Source of the DNA: Archangium sp.
Lineage (GTDB): Bacteria; Myxococcota; Myxococcia; Myxococcales; Myxococcaceae
Direction: 5' to 3'
DNA length: 64,000 nt
NCBI GenBank assembly: GCA_030695565.1
Contig: JAUYRZ010000029.1
Coordinates: 62,001 to 126,000, forward strand
Shown here: positions 1 through 9,474 of the stretch, one piece after another
Numbering within the stretch: position 1 is the first letter of the stretch
Layout of the letters: every line of letters begins with the position of its first letter
The notes under the pieces: generated by a model
The model's input: the letters and a program-made list of their open reading frames with translations, nothing else
What the model was told of the DNA's origin: nothing
The model's database searches: none
Made by a program: the position numbers and the translations under genes

Positions 1-533
1 GCGTCGCGATCGAGCCCCGTGACGAGCGGGAGATCGACGGCATCACCCGGTTTGATGCGCTTGAACGGTTCGGCCTCTTCGTTGACCAGGTACAGATCGC
101 CCAGGGTGAGCGTGGCGATCGCGCGGTGCTCCACCACTTCGATGGTCAGGTGTGACGGAAGGCGGCGGGTGACGCTGACCGACTTCACCCACGGGTGCGT
201 GGCGATCGATCGTTCCATCGCGCGCACGTCCATCGCGAGCAGGTTCTGGCCGAGCAGCACGCCGCCCAACCGCACCAGCTCGACGTCGGTCGATTCGGAC
301 TGGCCGGAGACCCGCACGTCGGCCAACGCGAACTGCCGCGCGGTGTGCGCCCACTTCCACGCTTCGTTGCCGCCCACCGCGATGAAGATGAAGCCGAGCG
401 CGAGCGCACAGAGCTTGAGCGCCACCGGGCCGTGGTTCTGAGCGGCGGCTTTGAGCTCGCCAGTCTTCTTCGCCAAATCGACTCGGCGGCGGTTTTTCTT
501 CGAACGGAACAAGGTGGCCTCGTCACGGTTCAA
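1..533 (-). CDS. ftsQ: Cell division protein FtsQ (3' end cut by window edge)
   Basis: FtsQ is a bitopic inner-membrane divisome protein that bridges early and late division proteins in the periplasm. The reading frame is open to the left edge, so only about 177 residues are visible. A basic cytoplasmic tail (FRSKKNRRRVDLAKKTGE) is followed by one hydrophobic segment (LKLCALALGFIFIAVGG). A POTRA-like domain follows, with FALADVRVSGQ and HPWVKSVSVTRRLPSHLTIEV. The start is a TTG at 533 preceded by GGAGG at 9-nt spacing; no ATG or GTG is available in frame upstream. It lies 84 nt after murB, the usual place for ftsQ before ftsA and ftsZ, which are presumably beyond the edge. Confidence 0.88.
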   Translation of the reverse strand, partial: MNRDEATLFRSKKNRRRVDLAKKTGELKAAAQNHGPVALKLCALALGFIFIAVGGNEAWKWAHTARQFALADVRVSGQSESTDVELVRLGGVLLGQNLLAMDVRAMERSIATHPWVKSVSVTRRLPSHLTIEVVEHRAIATLTLGDLYLVNEEAEPFKRIKPGDAVDLPLVTGLDRD

Positions 534-617
534 TCCGTGACGCCTCCATCGTGAGGGCGGGATCGTGGTCCCGCAATTTTTTGACCACAGAGACGTGGCT
601 GTAGCGGCTGCTGGCTC

Positions 618-1502
618 TCATGAGGTGAACCTGCCCAGGCGCTTCACTTCGGGGGTCAGGGTGACTCCGGTTTCGGCCAGCACGCGGCGTTGGGCTTCGG
701 CCATCAAGCCGGTCACGTCGGCAGCGGTCGCCCCCCCCAGATTCACGATCCAGTTCGCGTGCAAGGTAGAGATCTGGGCGTTGCCGATGCGGTGCCCTTT
801 GAGGCCGGTCTTTTCGATCAATGAGCCCGCGAAGTACCCGGAAGGATTGGTGAATACGCTTCCGAAGTTCGGCTGACTGAGGGGCTGGGTGCGCTTGCGG
901 TAGCCCAGATCGGCTTCCATCTTCGCGGCCGATTCGGCGAGGTCGCCTTGGCGGAGTTGGAACCGAACCCGGCTGACCACGGCGCCGGCCGGGAGGTCGG
1001 TGTGGCGGTAGCGGAAGGTGAGGCCGGTGACCCAGCCGATACCGTCGGGCGTTACCAACTCCACCGCCTCCACGATGGTCATGCACTCGCCGTTCTTGGT
1101 TCCGGCGTTCATCGCGGTCGCTCCGCCGAGCGTTCCGGGGATGCCGGCGAGGAACTCAGCGCCCACGAGCTGCTGCTGCTTCATGATCGTGACGATGCGG
1201 GCGATCGCCGAGCCGGCGTTGAGGGTGATGCGTTCGCCTTCGATCTGCTCGGGGAAATAGTCGTTGGCGAGTTTGAGGGTGATGCCGGGCACGCCGAGAT
1301 CGCCGACGAGCGTGTTCGCGCCGCCGCCGAGAAGGCTGAGGGCGAGACCCTCTTTGTGAGCGAACTGAAGAACCTTCTGAAGCGAATCCGCCGAAGCGGG
1401 TTTCACGAGGGCTTCGGCCGCACCACCGACGCGCACACTGGTCCACGGCGCAAGCGGCGCGTCGCGCTTCACCTCAGCGGGAGTCAGGTGGTCAGGAATC
1501 AT
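618..1502 (-). CDS. murB: UDP-N-acetylenolpyruvoylglucosamine reductase MurB
   Basis: MurB reduces UDP-GlcNAc-enolpyruvate to UDP-MurNAc with NADPH and FAD in the cytoplasm, the second committed step of peptidoglycan precursor synthesis. The 294-residue protein shows the FAD-binding segment VRVGGAAEALVKP, then LLGGGANTLVGD and GIPGTLGGATAMNAGT. The substrate-site segment PNFGSVFTNPSGYFAG contains the catalytic Ser, and EVKRLG near the C-terminus carries the conserved Glu. The frame is open further upstream, but I start at ATG 1502, where the FAD domain begins at the usual distance. The upstream extension would only translate the intergenic repeat. That repeat places GGGAGAGGGAGA directly before the ATG. 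Confidence 0.95.
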   Translation of the reverse strand: MIPDHLTPAEVKRDAPLAPWTSVRVGGAAEALVKPASADSLQKVLQFAHKEGLALSLLGGGANTLVGDLGVPGITLKLANDYFPEQIEGERITLNAGSAIARIVTIMKQQQLVGAEFLAGIPGTLGGATAMNAGTKNGECMTIVEAVELVTPDGIGWVTGLTFRYRHTDLPAGAVVSRVRFQLRQGDLAESAAKMEADLGYRKRTQPLSQPNFGSVFTNPSGYFAGSLIEKTGLKGHRIGNAQISTLHANWIVNLGGATAADVTGLMAEAQRRVLAETGVTLTPEVKRLGRFTS

Positions 1503-1618
1503 TCTCCCTCTCCCTGCGAAGCGGGGAGAGGGTCGGGGTGAGGGGCCCCATTGCACGCAGCAGAGCCCCACACCCGGCCTGCGGCCGACCTCTCCCCGCT
1601 GTCGCAAGGAGAGGTTTT
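1501..1618. repeat. Dispersed GGGAGAGG-type palindromic repeat, two units (murC-murB gap)
   Basis: Two units fill the murC-murB gap. One (1501-1546) reads as complementary TCCCTCTCCC and GGGGAGAGGG arms followed by TCGGGGTGAGGGG. The other (about 1571-1617) contains CCGGCCTGCGGCCGACCTC then TCTCCCCGC and AAGGAGAGG. The same words recur at eight other sites in this window. On the minus strand the first unit ends as GGGAGAGGGAGA immediately before the murB ATG, so it serves as its ribosome-binding site. Confidence 0.85.
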
Positions 1619-3027
1619 CAAGGGGTCCCCAGTGCAGCGAGCAGATCCGGCCCGGTGTTGGTGATGTCGCCGGCACCGAGCGTGAGCACGATGTCGCCCG
1701 GCTGCAGCTTCGACTGAATCGCCTTCACCAACTCCGTTCGCTTGCCGACCCAGGTCACATCGGGATGTCCGTGAGCACGCACCGCCTCAGCCAGCTTCTC
1801 GCTCGTAATCCCGGGGATCGGCTCCTCCCCTGCCCCGTAGATGTCGGTGAGGAACACGATGTCTGCGTCGTTGAACGCGCTGCAGAAATCCTCGAACAGA
1901 TCGTGCGTGCGCGTGTAGCGGTGCGGCTGAAACGCGACGATCAATCGACGGCCGAACGCCTTGCGAGCACCGGCCAACGTCGCCCTCACCTCGGCCGGGT
2001 GATGCCCGTAGTCGTCCACCACCGTGATGCCCTTCGCTTCACCCTTCACCGTGAAGCGCCGCTGCACGCCGCCGAAGTTCTCCAGCGCTGTGCGAACGGT
2101 ATCGAGCGGAATATCGAGCTCGTCGGAGACAGCGATCACCGACAGCGCGTTCATCGCGTTGTGCGCGCCGACCATCTGCACGGTGAACTCACCGAGATCC
2201 ACCTCGCGGCGGAACGCGCGGAACCTCGTCTTGAAACCGTCGAGCACGATGCCCTCGAGACGGTAGTCGGCCGCGTGCGAGCTGCCGTACGTGACGAAGC
2301 GCTTCTCGAGCAGCGGCAACAGCGCCTGCACGTTGGGGTGATCGAGGCACAACACGTTGAGCCCGTAGAACGGCACCCGATTGCAGAACTCGACGAACGC
2401 GTGCTTGAGCGCGTCGAGCGTCTGGTAGTGGTCCATGTGCTCGGGGTCGATGTTGGTGACCACGGCGATCGACGGGTGGAGGTGCAGGAAGCTGCCGTCG
2501 CTCTCGTCGGCCTCGACCACCATCAGCTCGCTCTTGCCGAGCTTGGCGTTGCTGCCGAGCACGTTCACCTTGCCGCCGACCACCGCGGTGGGATCGAGGC
2601 CGGCGGCGTTGAGCACGGTGGCGACCATCGAGGGGGTGGTGGTCTTGCCGTGCGAGCCGGCGATCGCCACGGCGTATTTGAGCCGCATCAACTCAGCGAG
2701 CATCTCGGCGCGGGGAATGACCGGGATTTTGCGCCGCTTGGCCGCGACGACCTCTGGGTTGTCCTTCTTCACGGCCGAGGAGATGACGACCACGTCGACT
2801 TCGGTGACGTTGTCTTCCTTGTGACCGGTTTGGATCTTGGCGCCCAGCTGCACCAGGCGGCGGGTGACGTCGGACTCTTTGAGGTCCGAGCCGCTGACCA
2901 GGTAGCCGAGGTTGAGCAGCACTTCGGCGATGCCAGACATGCCGATGCCGCCGATGCCCACGAAGTGAACTCGCGCGGCGTGGCGGGATTTGTAGCGGCT
3001 GGAAAGAGGTGAAGGCGTGAGGATCAC
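1618..3027 (-). CDS. murC: UDP-N-acetylmuramate--L-alanine ligase MurC
   Basis: MurC is the cytoplasmic ATP-dependent ligase that adds L-Ala to UDP-MurNAc. The N-terminal Rossmann segment [18 protein letters not shown] is typical of MurC. The ATP loop reads [12 protein letters not shown], slightly different from the common GTHGKTTT. Substrate and metal segments such as [24 protein letters not shown] and [12 protein letters not shown] follow. The open frame extends to 3207, but that part translates intergenic repeat. I choose GTG 3027, which gives 469 residues, the usual MurC length. It is preceded by GAGGGG at 6-nt spacing, supplied by the repeat. The gene lies between murG and murB in the dcw cluster. 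Confidence 0.93.
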   Translation of the reverse strand: MILTPSPLSSRYKSRHAARVHFVGIGGIGMSGIAEVLLNLGYLVSGSDLKESDVTRRLVQLGAKIQTGHKEDNVTEVDVVVISSAVKKDNPEVVAAKRRKIPVIPRAEMLAELMRLKYAVAIAGSHGKTTTPSMVATVLNAAGLDPTAVVGGKVNVLGSNAKLGKSELMVVEADESDGSFLHLHPSIAVVTNIDPEHMDHYQTLDALKHAFVEFCNRVPFYGLNVLCLDHPNVQALLPLLEKRFVTYGSSHAADYRLEGIVLDGFKTRFRAFRREVDLGEFTVQMVGAHNAMNALSVIAVSDELDIPLDTVRTALENFGGVQRRFTVKGEAKGITVVDDYGHHPAEVRATLAGARKAFGRRLIVAFQPHRYTRTHDLFEDFCSAFNDADIVFLTDIYGAGEEPIPGITSEKLAEAVRAHGHPDVTWVGKRTELVKAIQSKLQPGDIVLTLGAGDITNTGPDLLAALGTP

Positions 3028-3033
3028 TGGTGG

Positions 3034-3085
3034 CCCCTCACCCGGCCTGCGGCCGACCTCTCCCCGCGTTCGCAGGGAGAGGTTG
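3034..3085. repeat. Dispersed GGGAGAGG-type palindromic repeat (murG-murC gap)
   Basis: One unit with GGCCTGCGGCC, GACCTCTCCCCGC and a complementary GCAGGGAGAGG arm. On the minus strand its end reads GGGTGAGGGG, six bases before the chosen murC GTG start, so it supplies the Shine-Dalgarno motif. Confidence 0.85.
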
Positions 3086-3094
3086 AAAAGGTCG

Positions 3095-4246
3095 TCATGG
3101 TGTCTTCTCCGGAAGTTTGGGGCGCAGCGGCTCGCCCTGGCGTTTCTGCCCCGTGAGCGCGCCCCACTTGTCGAGGCACAGTTGCTGGAGCACCGCGGCG
3201 ATCTCACCCGACGCTTCGGGGCGGCCGAGCATGCCGGCTGCCTTTTCCATCTTGGCCAGGCGCGGCGGTTCGTTCTTCAGTTCGCGAATCGCCGCAGCGA
3301 GCTTCTCGCCGGTCAGGTCGGCCTCGCGGAACATGATGGCCGCGCCCGCATCGACCAGCGCCTTCGCGTTGACGGCCTGATGATCATCCGTCGCGTGCGG
3401 AAACGGCACGAGGATCGACGCCTTCTTGCAGACGGTCAGCTCAGCCAGCGTGGTGGCGCCCGCGCGGCAGAGCACCAGATCCGCGCCGAGGTACGCGCCC
3501 GCCATGTCGTCGATGAACTCGCGCACGTCGGCCGGGAACTCCTGATCGGCGTAACCCTTCTTCACCGTCTCGAGGTCGGCCTTGCCGGTCTGGTGGATGA
3601 CGTGAATCTCACCCTTCAGATCCTTCAAGAACGGCAACGCGTCGATCACCCGGCTGTTGATCCCGCGCGCACCGAGCGAGCCGCCGAAGATGAGCAGGGT
3701 GAAGCGTTCGTGCGCGATCGTCGAGCGCAGGAAGTTCTCCAGCAGCGCGCGGCGAATGGGGTTTCCCAACGCGTGCGCGCGCTTGTACGGAAAGAACGGA
3801 ATCGCGGCTTCGAAGCTCACGAAGATCGCGTCGACGAACTTCCCCAGCACCTTGTTGGTGAAGCCGGGCAGCGCGTTCTGTTCCTGAATCGCGGTGGGAA
3901 TGCGCAGCAGCCAGGCCATCAACACCACCGGCCCCGACGAGTAGCCACCCACGCCGACCACCACGTCGGGCTTGTATTTGCGCAGCAGGCCGATGGCCGA
4001 GAAGAAGCTGACCGGGAGCAGCAGCAGCCCCAGCAGCATCTTCACCACCCCCATGCCCTTGAGGCCGCGGCTCTTGATCGCTTCGAAGACGAAGCCGTTC
4101 TGCGGTACCACGCGCGCTTCGAGTCCGCGATCGGTGCCGACGAACACGACGTCATTCTTCGGATGGCGCGTGACGATCTCCTCTGCGAGCGCGATGCCCG
4201 GGAAGAGATGGCCACCCGTTCCGCCACCGGCGATCAGCACTCTCAC
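3095..4246 (-). CDS. murG: MurG, lipid II-forming N-acetylglucosaminyltransferase
   Basis: MurG is a membrane-associated GT28 glycosyltransferase that transfers GlcNAc from UDP-GlcNAc to lipid I, making lipid II on the inner face of the membrane. The 383-residue protein begins with the glycine-rich acceptor loop ([20 protein letters not shown]). It carries [29 protein letters not shown], the [11 protein letters not shown] loop and the UDP-GlcNAc site [12 protein letters not shown] with [11 protein letters not shown] much longer open frame exists upstream, but it is antiparallel to nothing and simply overlaps ftsW in another frame. The GTG at 4246 overlaps the ftsW stop (GTGA), indicating translational coupling. 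Confidence 0.95.
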   Translation of the reverse strand: MRVLIAGGGTGGHLFPGIALAEEIVTRHPKNDVVFVGTDRGLEARVVPQNGFVFEAIKSRGLKGMGVVKMLLGLLLLPVSFFSAIGLLRKYKPDVVVGVGGYSSGPVVLMAWLLRIPTAIQEQNALPGFTNKVLGKFVDAIFVSFEAAIPFFPYKRAHALGNPIRRALLENFLRSTIAHERFTLLIFGGSLGARGINSRVIDALPFLKDLKGEIHVIHQTGKADLETVKKGYADQEFPADVREFIDDMAGAYLGADLVLCRAGATTLAELTVCKKASILVPFPHATDDHQAVNAKALVDAGAAIMFREADLTGEKLAAAIRELKNEPPRLAKMEKAAGMLGRPEASGEIAAVLQQLCLDKWGALTGQKRQGEPLRPKLPEKTP

Positions 4247-5415
4247 GCGGTCGCCTCCATGCCCGTCGAGATGGACACCGAAGACGTCTTGCTGACCTTG
4301 CCCTTGCGGCGGGCGCCCGTCTCGGCAGTCGCGCTGATCGAGAGCAGCAGGCCGGCGGCGCCCATCAACATGATGAGCGAGCTGCCTCCGTAGGAGATGA
4401 ACGGGAGCGTGAGGCCCTTGGTCGGCACCACGCCCATCGCCACGGCCATGTTGGTGATGGCTTGAAATGCGATGAGCGAGACCACGCCGAGGCCGAGGTA
4501 GGTGCCGAACGCCTCCGAGGCGTTGAGCGCCGCGCGCAGGCCGCGCCAGATCACGATGCCGTAGAGACCGATGAGCAGCGCCACGCCGAGCAGGCCGAGC
4601 TCTTCGCCGATGATCGCGAAGATGAAGTCGGTGTGCGCTTCGGGGAGGAAGAACAGCTTCTGCCGCCCGTCGCCCAGGCCAAGGCCGGTGAGCCCTCCCG
4701 AGCCGATCGACATGAGCGACTCCGCCACCTGGTAGCCCGAACCCTGGCGGTTGGCCCAGGGGTCCAAGAACGCGGTGATGCGCTTCATGCGGTACGGGGA
4801 GGAAGCGATGGCCACGTACGCGAAGGGGATCGCGGCGAGCACCATGCCCAGGATGTACGAGAGCTTCGCGCCGGCGGCGAAGAGCATCACGAACATGAGG
4901 AAGAGCAACGCGACGGAGCTGCCGAAGTCGGGCTCCATCATGCAGAGCAGCACCAGCAACGCGGCGAGCCCGAGGTGCGGCACGAAGCCGATCGAGAAGT
5001 GCTTCACCTTGTCGCGCTTCTTCGCGAGTGAGTACGCGAGGTAGATCACCCAGGCGACCTTCGCGACCTCTGCGGGCTGCAGCGAGACGCCCGGCATTCG
5101 CAGCCACCGTTTCGCGCCGCCGACCGTGGTGCCCAGGCCGGGGATCAAGACGAGGATCAGCAAGACGATCGCGAGGACGAGCAACGGATAGGCAAGGCGC
5201 GCCATGCGGCGGTAGCCGAGCTTCATCGCGATCGCCATGCCGAACAGACCCAGACCTGCGGCGGCGGCCTGGCGCTTGAGGAAGAAGAACGAGTCACCGA
5301 GCTTGTCCTGCGCGGTGATCGCGCTCGCGCTGTAGACCATCACCAGGCCGAAGCCGACCAGGGTCAGCACGGCTGCGAGGAGCAGCGGATCGTAGGAGGG
5401 GCGGCGTTCAGTCAT
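4243..5415 (-). CDS. ftsW: FtsW, septal peptidoglycan glycosyltransferase (SEDS family)
   Basis: FtsW is the SEDS-family polytopic glycosyltransferase that polymerises lipid II at the division septum together with FtsI. The 390-residue protein is strongly hydrophobic with about ten membrane segments. It contains RWLRMPGVSLQPAEVAK, PDFGSSVALLF and the large extracytoplasmic loop with SPYRMKRITAFLDPW. The C-terminal SEDS signature is PTKGLTLPFISYGGSS. A cytoplasmic tail of about 30 residues follows. The ATG at 5415 follows GAGGGAG at 7-nt spacing, the end of the repeat filling the murD-ftsW gap. Its stop overlaps the murG start. Confidence 0.95.
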   Translation of the reverse strand: MTERRPSYDPLLLAAVLTLVGFGLVMVYSASAITAQDKLGDSFFFLKRQAAAAGLGLFGMAIAMKLGYRRMARLAYPLLVLAIVLLILVLIPGLGTTVGGAKRWLRMPGVSLQPAEVAKVAWVIYLAYSLAKKRDKVKHFSIGFVPHLGLAALLVLLCMMEPDFGSSVALLFLMFVMLFAAGAKLSYILGMVLAAIPFAYVAIASSPYRMKRITAFLDPWANRQGSGYQVAESLMSIGSGGLTGLGLGDGRQKLFFLPEAHTDFIFAIIGEELGLLGVALLIGLYGIVIWRGLRAALNASEAFGTYLGLGVVSLIAFQAITNMAVAMGVVPTKGLTLPFISYGGSSLIMLMGAAGLLLSISATAETGARRKGKVSKTSSVSISTGMEATA

Positions 5416-5420
5416 CGAAG

Positions 5421-5529
5421 TGCTCCCTCGCCCTGCGAACCGGGGAGAGGGCCGGGGTGAGGGGCCAATTCGAGCAAGCCCCTCACCCGGCCTGCGGCCG
5501 ACCTCTCCCCGCTGGCGCAGGGAGAGGTT
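5421..5529. repeat. Dispersed GGGAGAGG-type palindromic repeat, two units (murD-ftsW gap)
   Basis: Two opposed units occupy almost all of the murD-ftsW gap. One has GCGAACCGGGGAGAGG then GCCGGGGTGAGGGG. The other has CCCCTCACCCGG, CCTGCGGCCG, ACCTCTCCCC and GCGCAGGGAGAGG. On the minus strand the first ends in GCGAGGGAG, seven bases before the ftsW ATG. The arms could fold into a long hairpin within the dcw transcript. Confidence 0.85.
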
Positions 5530-5539
5530 TTTCCGGTGT

Positions 5540-6895
5540 TCATGAGAGCGCCCTCACCAACGTCTTGAAGACGTCGCCGCGGTGCTCGAAGTGTTTGAAC
5601 TGGTCGTACGAAGCGCACGCGGGAGAGAGCAACACGGTGTCGCCCCGCGTCGAGATTTCAGCCGCTTGCGCCACGGCCTTCTCGATGGTCCCGCAGTCAT
5701 GAATTGGACAGACGCCCGCGAACGCGGCAGCGATCAACGGCGCGTCTTTGCCGATGGTGAAGACCGCTTTCACCTTGCCCCGCGCCGCCTCGACCAGCGG
5801 TTCGTACGGCGCGCCTTTGCCTTTTCCGCCCGCGATCAGCAGCACGTCGCCCGCAAGCGCCTTCATCGCGACCAGTGACGAGTCGACGTTGGTGGCCTTG
5901 GAGTCGTTGATCCACTCCACCCCGCCCCGCTCCCGCACGAACTCGAGCCGGTGCGCGAGGCCGGGAAACGAATCGAGCCCCTTCTGAATCGCCGCGTCGG
6001 GAATGCCCGCCAGCCGCGCCATCAACGAGGCCGCCATCGCGTTCTGCAGGTTGTGAGCACCCCGCAACGCACGATTCGTCACGGTGAACACCGTGGGCGT
6101 ACCGAAGTTGAAGATGAACTTCTCCTTCGCGCCGACCGCCAGCCCCGTGAAGCCCGGGTTGGTGCGCGCACCGTCGAGCGTGAACGCGTAGACGGGCACC
6201 TTCGAGAGGCGCGAGAGCTTCACCACCTCGGCGTCATCCGCGTTCACCACCGCGAAGTCACCGGGCTGCTGGCCTTCGAAGATGCGCGCCTTGGCGAGGC
6301 CATACGCATCCTGGTTCGCGTAGCGGTCGATGTGATCGGCGGTGAGGTTGAGGATCGCAGCGACCTTGAAGCGCGCGTCCTTCACGCCTTCGAGTTGGAA
6401 GGACGAGAGCTCGATCACGTGCTGGTCGTAGGGCGGCTCCTCAGGGCTCTCGTACGCGAGGGTAAACGCGGTGCCGAGGTTGCCGCCCACGAACGTGCGC
6501 GGCACGTGGTGCTTCACCAACTCACCGAGCAGCGCCGTGGTGGTGCTCTTGCCGTTGGTGCCAGTGATGCCGAGCAGCGGCCCTGCCCCCTTCGGCATCG
6601 TGCGGTAGGCGAGCTCGATCTCGCCGTAGACGGGAACACCCGAGGCTTTGGCCGCCACCAGCTCAGGCTTCGAGAGCGGCACACCGGGGCTCACCACCAC
6701 CGCGGTCGCGCCCTTCCAGAACTCGGCAGGAAACGGCCCGGCCTTCAGCTCGAAGTTGGGGTCTTCGAACGGCTTGGTGGCCGCCGCGTTCTCATCGAGG
6801 GCCACCACGCGCGCACCACGGCGCAGGAGCAGCTTCGCGGCGCCAATGCCGCTCTTCCCCAGCCCGATGACGACGAACGTCTGCCCCGACAACAT
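5540..6895 (-). CDS. murD: UDP-N-acetylmuramoylalanine--D-glutamate ligase MurD
   Basis: MurD adds D-Glu to UDP-MurNAc-L-Ala using ATP in the cytoplasm. The 451-residue protein opens with a Rossmann loop (FVVIGLGKSGIGAAKLL). It carries the ATP loop GITGTNGKSTTTALLGELV, the central NLTADHIDRY segment and, in the C-terminal domain, HRLEFVRERGGVEWINDSK plus LSPACASYDQF. The length is normal for the family. The ATG at 6895 lies 3 nt after the mraY stop, so the two are probably co-translated. Confidence 0.95.
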   Translation of the reverse strand: MLSGQTFVVIGLGKSGIGAAKLLLRRGARVVALDENAAATKPFEDPNFELKAGPFPAEFWKGATAVVVSPGVPLSKPELVAAKASGVPVYGEIELAYRTMPKGAGPLLGITGTNGKSTTTALLGELVKHHVPRTFVGGNLGTAFTLAYESPEEPPYDQHVIELSSFQLEGVKDARFKVAAILNLTADHIDRYANQDAYGLAKARIFEGQQPGDFAVVNADDAEVVKLSRLSKVPVYAFTLDGARTNPGFTGLAVGAKEKFIFNFGTPTVFTVTNRALRGAHNLQNAMAASLMARLAGIPDAAIQKGLDSFPGLAHRLEFVRERGGVEWINDSKATNVDSSLVAMKALAGDVLLIAGGKGKGAPYEPLVEAARGKVKAVFTIGKDAPLIAAAFAGVCPIHDCGTIEKAVAQAAEISTRGDTVLLSPACASYDQFKHFEHRGDVFKTLVRALS

Positions 6896-6898
6896 GAA

Positions 6899-8062
6899 TT
6901 ACCTCAGCTTGAGTGACGCGAGCGCGATGCCGCCCAGGAGCACGGAGACGATCCAGAAACGAATGACGATCTTCGTCTCGCCCATGCCGAGCTTCTCGAA
7001 GTGGTGATGCAGCGGCGCCATCTTGAAGACCCGTTTGCCGGTGAGCTTGAAGCTCGCCACCTGGATCATCACGGAGAGGATCTCCGCCAGGAACACGCCG
7101 TGGATGATCGCGGAGAGCACCTCGTTCTTGCTCAGCATCGCCACCGTGCCGAGCGCCCCGCCCAGCGCGAGCGAGCCCACGTCGCCCATGAAGACGCTCG
7201 CGGGGTAGGCGTTGAACCAGAGGAAGCTGATGCCCGCGCCGATGATCGCCGCGCAGAAGACGGCCAGCTCCGCGCCGCCCTGCACCTTGGTGATGCCGAG
7301 GTATTCGTGCACCGGCACGCCAACCAACTGCCGCACGCCGTTGACCACCTCGACGTCGGCGATGGCCACCGAGGTACCCGCGACGTAACAAAGCACCGCG
7401 AACACCAACGACGAGATCATCGTGGGCGCGATCGCCAGGCCGTCGAGGCCGTCGGTCATGTTCACCGCGTTCGAAGTCCCCACCACCACGAACCACGCGA
7501 ACAGCACGTAGAGCCAACCCAGATCGGGGTTCGCGTAGCGCGTCGGCACGAAGGGCAGAATGAGGTGCGTCTCGATGAGCAGCTTCGGTCCGTGGCTCCA
7601 GTCGGTCAGCAGCCCGAAGACCGAGATGAGGAAGAAGGCCGTCTGCAGCACCATCTTGTAGCGGCCGGCCAGCCCCTTGGAGTTCTTCTTCGACAGCTTC
7701 AGGTAGTCATCGAGGAAACCGGTGAAGCCGTAGCCCGCGGTCATCAACAGCGCGACCCAGACCACCCGCTCCTTCAAGTCGGCGAAGAGCAGCGTGCCCA
7801 CGAAGATGCACAGCAGGATCAACGTGCCGCCGAGCGTGGGCGTACCCTTCTTCTTCTGGTGTGACTCGGGCGTGTCTTCGCGCACGTTGGAGATTCCGTG
7901 CTGCTTGAGGCGCAAGCGCGCGATGAGCCCCGGCCCCGCGATCATCCCGCACAACAGCGAAGAGACCGCCGCCGCGACGATGCGGAAGGTGGGGTAGCGC
8001 AGGAAGTTGAAATACTTCCCGAAGTCACCGTCTTTGAAGGATTCGTAGAGGAGATACAGCAT
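6899..8062 (-). CDS. mraY: MraY, phospho-N-acetylmuramoyl-pentapeptide-transferase
   Basis: MraY moves phospho-MurNAc-pentapeptide from UDP onto undecaprenyl phosphate, giving lipid I. It is an integral membrane enzyme with about ten helices. In the 387-residue product I see GTPTLGGTLIL near residue 75, the Asp-pair loop LDDYLKLSKKNSKGLAGRYK, NMTDGLDGLAIAPT, FMGDVGSLALGG and the MraY-specific histidine loop MAPLHHHFEKLG. A roughly 40-residue insertion around VPVHEYLG lies after NAVNMTDGLDG, as in other MraY proteins with an enlarged periplasmic loop. It begins 3 nt after murF. Confidence 0.96.
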   Translation of the reverse strand: MLYLLYESFKDGDFGKYFNFLRYPTFRIVAAAVSSLLCGMIAGPGLIARLRLKQHGISNVREDTPESHQKKKGTPTLGGTLILLCIFVGTLLFADLKERVVWVALLMTAGYGFTGFLDDYLKLSKKNSKGLAGRYKMVLQTAFFLISVFGLLTDWSHGPKLLIETHLILPFVPTRYANPDLGWLYVLFAWFVVVGTSNAVNMTDGLDGLAIAPTMISSLVFAVLCYVAGTSVAIADVEVVNGVRQLVGVPVHEYLGITKVQGGAELAVFCAAIIGAGISFLWFNAYPASVFMGDVGSLALGGALGTVAMLSKNEVLSAIIHGVFLAEILSVMIQVASFKLTGKRVFKMAPLHHHFEKLGMGETKIVIRFWIVSVLLGGIALASLKLR

Positions 8063-8065
8063 GGG

Positions 8066-9466
8066 TCAGTGGCCTCCGCCCTGGGTCGTTCCGGTGAGCG
8101 CTTCCACGACTCGTTCGAGCCGCATGCCGCGGCTCCCCTTCACCAGCACGTAGTCGTTGGGGAGCAGCTCTTGCCGGAGCCATGCCACCAACTCGCCGAC
8201 GTCTTCGAAGTGCTTCACCTTCGCGCCCAGCTTCTTCACCGCCTGCACGTGAGCCAGCTTTGTGCGCGGGCCGAACAGCGCCAGGAGCGCCACGCGATCT
8301 GACGCGGCGACGCCCAGCTGCGTGTGTTCGTGCGTCTCGGCGCTGCCCAGCTCGAGCATGTCGCCCAGCACAGCGACCGCGCGGCCTTCTGAAGCGAGCT
8401 CCGCCACGGTGCGCAGGGCGGCGTTCATCGAGGCGGGGTTGGCGTTGTAGCAGTCGTCGATCACCGTCACGCCGTTGGGCGCGTCGAGGATCTGCAGTCG
8501 CCGCGCGTGGGCTTGTGCGGCTTCCAGACCACGCACGCACTCCTCGGGCGAGTAGCCCAGGGCGATGGCGAGCGCGAAGGCGCCGGTGGCGTTCATCGCG
8601 TTGTGATCACCGACGAGGTGCAGCGCGGTGGAGTACTCCTTGCCGCCGGAGCCGATGCGCAGGGAGAGCCCGTCGCGGCCTTGCGGCTCGACCGAGAGCA
8701 ACCGCACGTCGGCTTCCGCGGCGCGGCCCCAGGTGAGCTTCTTGGCGCTCACGCTGGCGGCTTCGTGGGCGATGCGGTGGTCGTCGAGGTTCACCACGGC
8801 GATGCTCGAGCCGCTCAGGCCGTGAAAGAGCTCGGCTTTCGCTTTGGCCACGCCTTCGATGCTGCCCACGCCTTCGAGGTGTGCGGGCTGCACGATGGTG
8901 ATGAGGCCCGCGTCGGGCCTCGCGATCTCGGTGAGGCGGGCGATCTCACCGAGGTGGTTCATGCCCATCTCGATCACCGCGGCCACGTGGGTTTGATCGA
9001 GGCCGAACAAAGTCAGCGGCACGCCGATCTCGTTGTTGAGATTGCCGTGGGTCTTGAGGGTGGGGCCTCGCATCGAGAGGATGCTGGCCACGAGCTCTTT
9101 GGTGGTGGTCTTGCCGTTGCTGCCGGTCACCGCGCAGAGGGGGATGTTGAAGCGGTCGCGGTGGAACCGGGCGAGCTGACCCAGCGCAACCAGCGTGTCC
9201 TTCACTTCGTAGACGGTGACGTCTTCCGCCGAGAGTGAACCGGCGCGGCCTTCGTTCACGACCAGGCCTGCGGCTCCCGCTTTGACGGCTTCAGCCAGGA
9301 ACTCGTTCGCGTCGTAACGCTCACCCTTGAGGGCGACGAAGAGACAGCCTTCGGTCAGTTGGCGCGTGTCGGTGCAGACGGATTCGTACGACAGGGCTTT
9401 GCCCACGCGTGACTTCGTCGCGTTCGTGGCCTTGAGGACTTCCTGGTCGTTGAATCTGGCTGACAT
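8066..9466 (-). CDS. murF: UDP-MurNAc-tripeptide--D-Ala-D-Ala ligase MurF
   Basis: MurF adds D-Ala-D-Ala to the UDP-MurNAc-tripeptide, completing the cytoplasmic pentapeptide precursor. The 466-residue protein has the Mur ligase substrate domain (VCTDTRQLTEGCLFVALKGERYDANEF is represented by VALKGERYDANEF). The ATP loop is AVTGSNGKTTTKELVASIL. MurF-specific segments are IEMGMNHLGEIARL and DDCYNANPASMNAAL. The ATG at 9466 follows GAGGGG at 9-nt spacing, again part of the dispersed repeat. The stop is 3 nt before mraY. Confidence 0.95.
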   Translation of the reverse strand: MSARFNDQEVLKATNATKSRVGKALSYESVCTDTRQLTEGCLFVALKGERYDANEFLAEAVKAGAAGLVVNEGRAGSLSAEDVTVYEVKDTLVALGQLARFHRDRFNIPLCAVTGSNGKTTTKELVASILSMRGPTLKTHGNLNNEIGVPLTLFGLDQTHVAAVIEMGMNHLGEIARLTEIARPDAGLITIVQPAHLEGVGSIEGVAKAKAELFHGLSGSSIAVVNLDDHRIAHEAASVSAKKLTWGRAAEADVRLLSVEPQGRDGLSLRIGSGGKEYSTALHLVGDHNAMNATGAFALAIALGYSPEECVRGLEAAQAHARRLQILDAPNGVTVIDDCYNANPASMNAALRTVAELASEGRAVAVLGDMLELGSAETHEHTQLGVAASDRVALLALFGPRTKLAHVQAVKKLGAKVKHFEDVGELVAWLRQELLPNDYVLVKGSRGMRLERVVEALTGTTQGGGH

Positions 9467-9474
9467 GATTTTGA

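Noticed and set aside
1503-1676. N-terminal extension of murB, and the similar one of murC to 3207
   Set aside because: The extra residues translate the dispersed repeat and are not part of the conserved domains; good SD motifs lie at the later starts.
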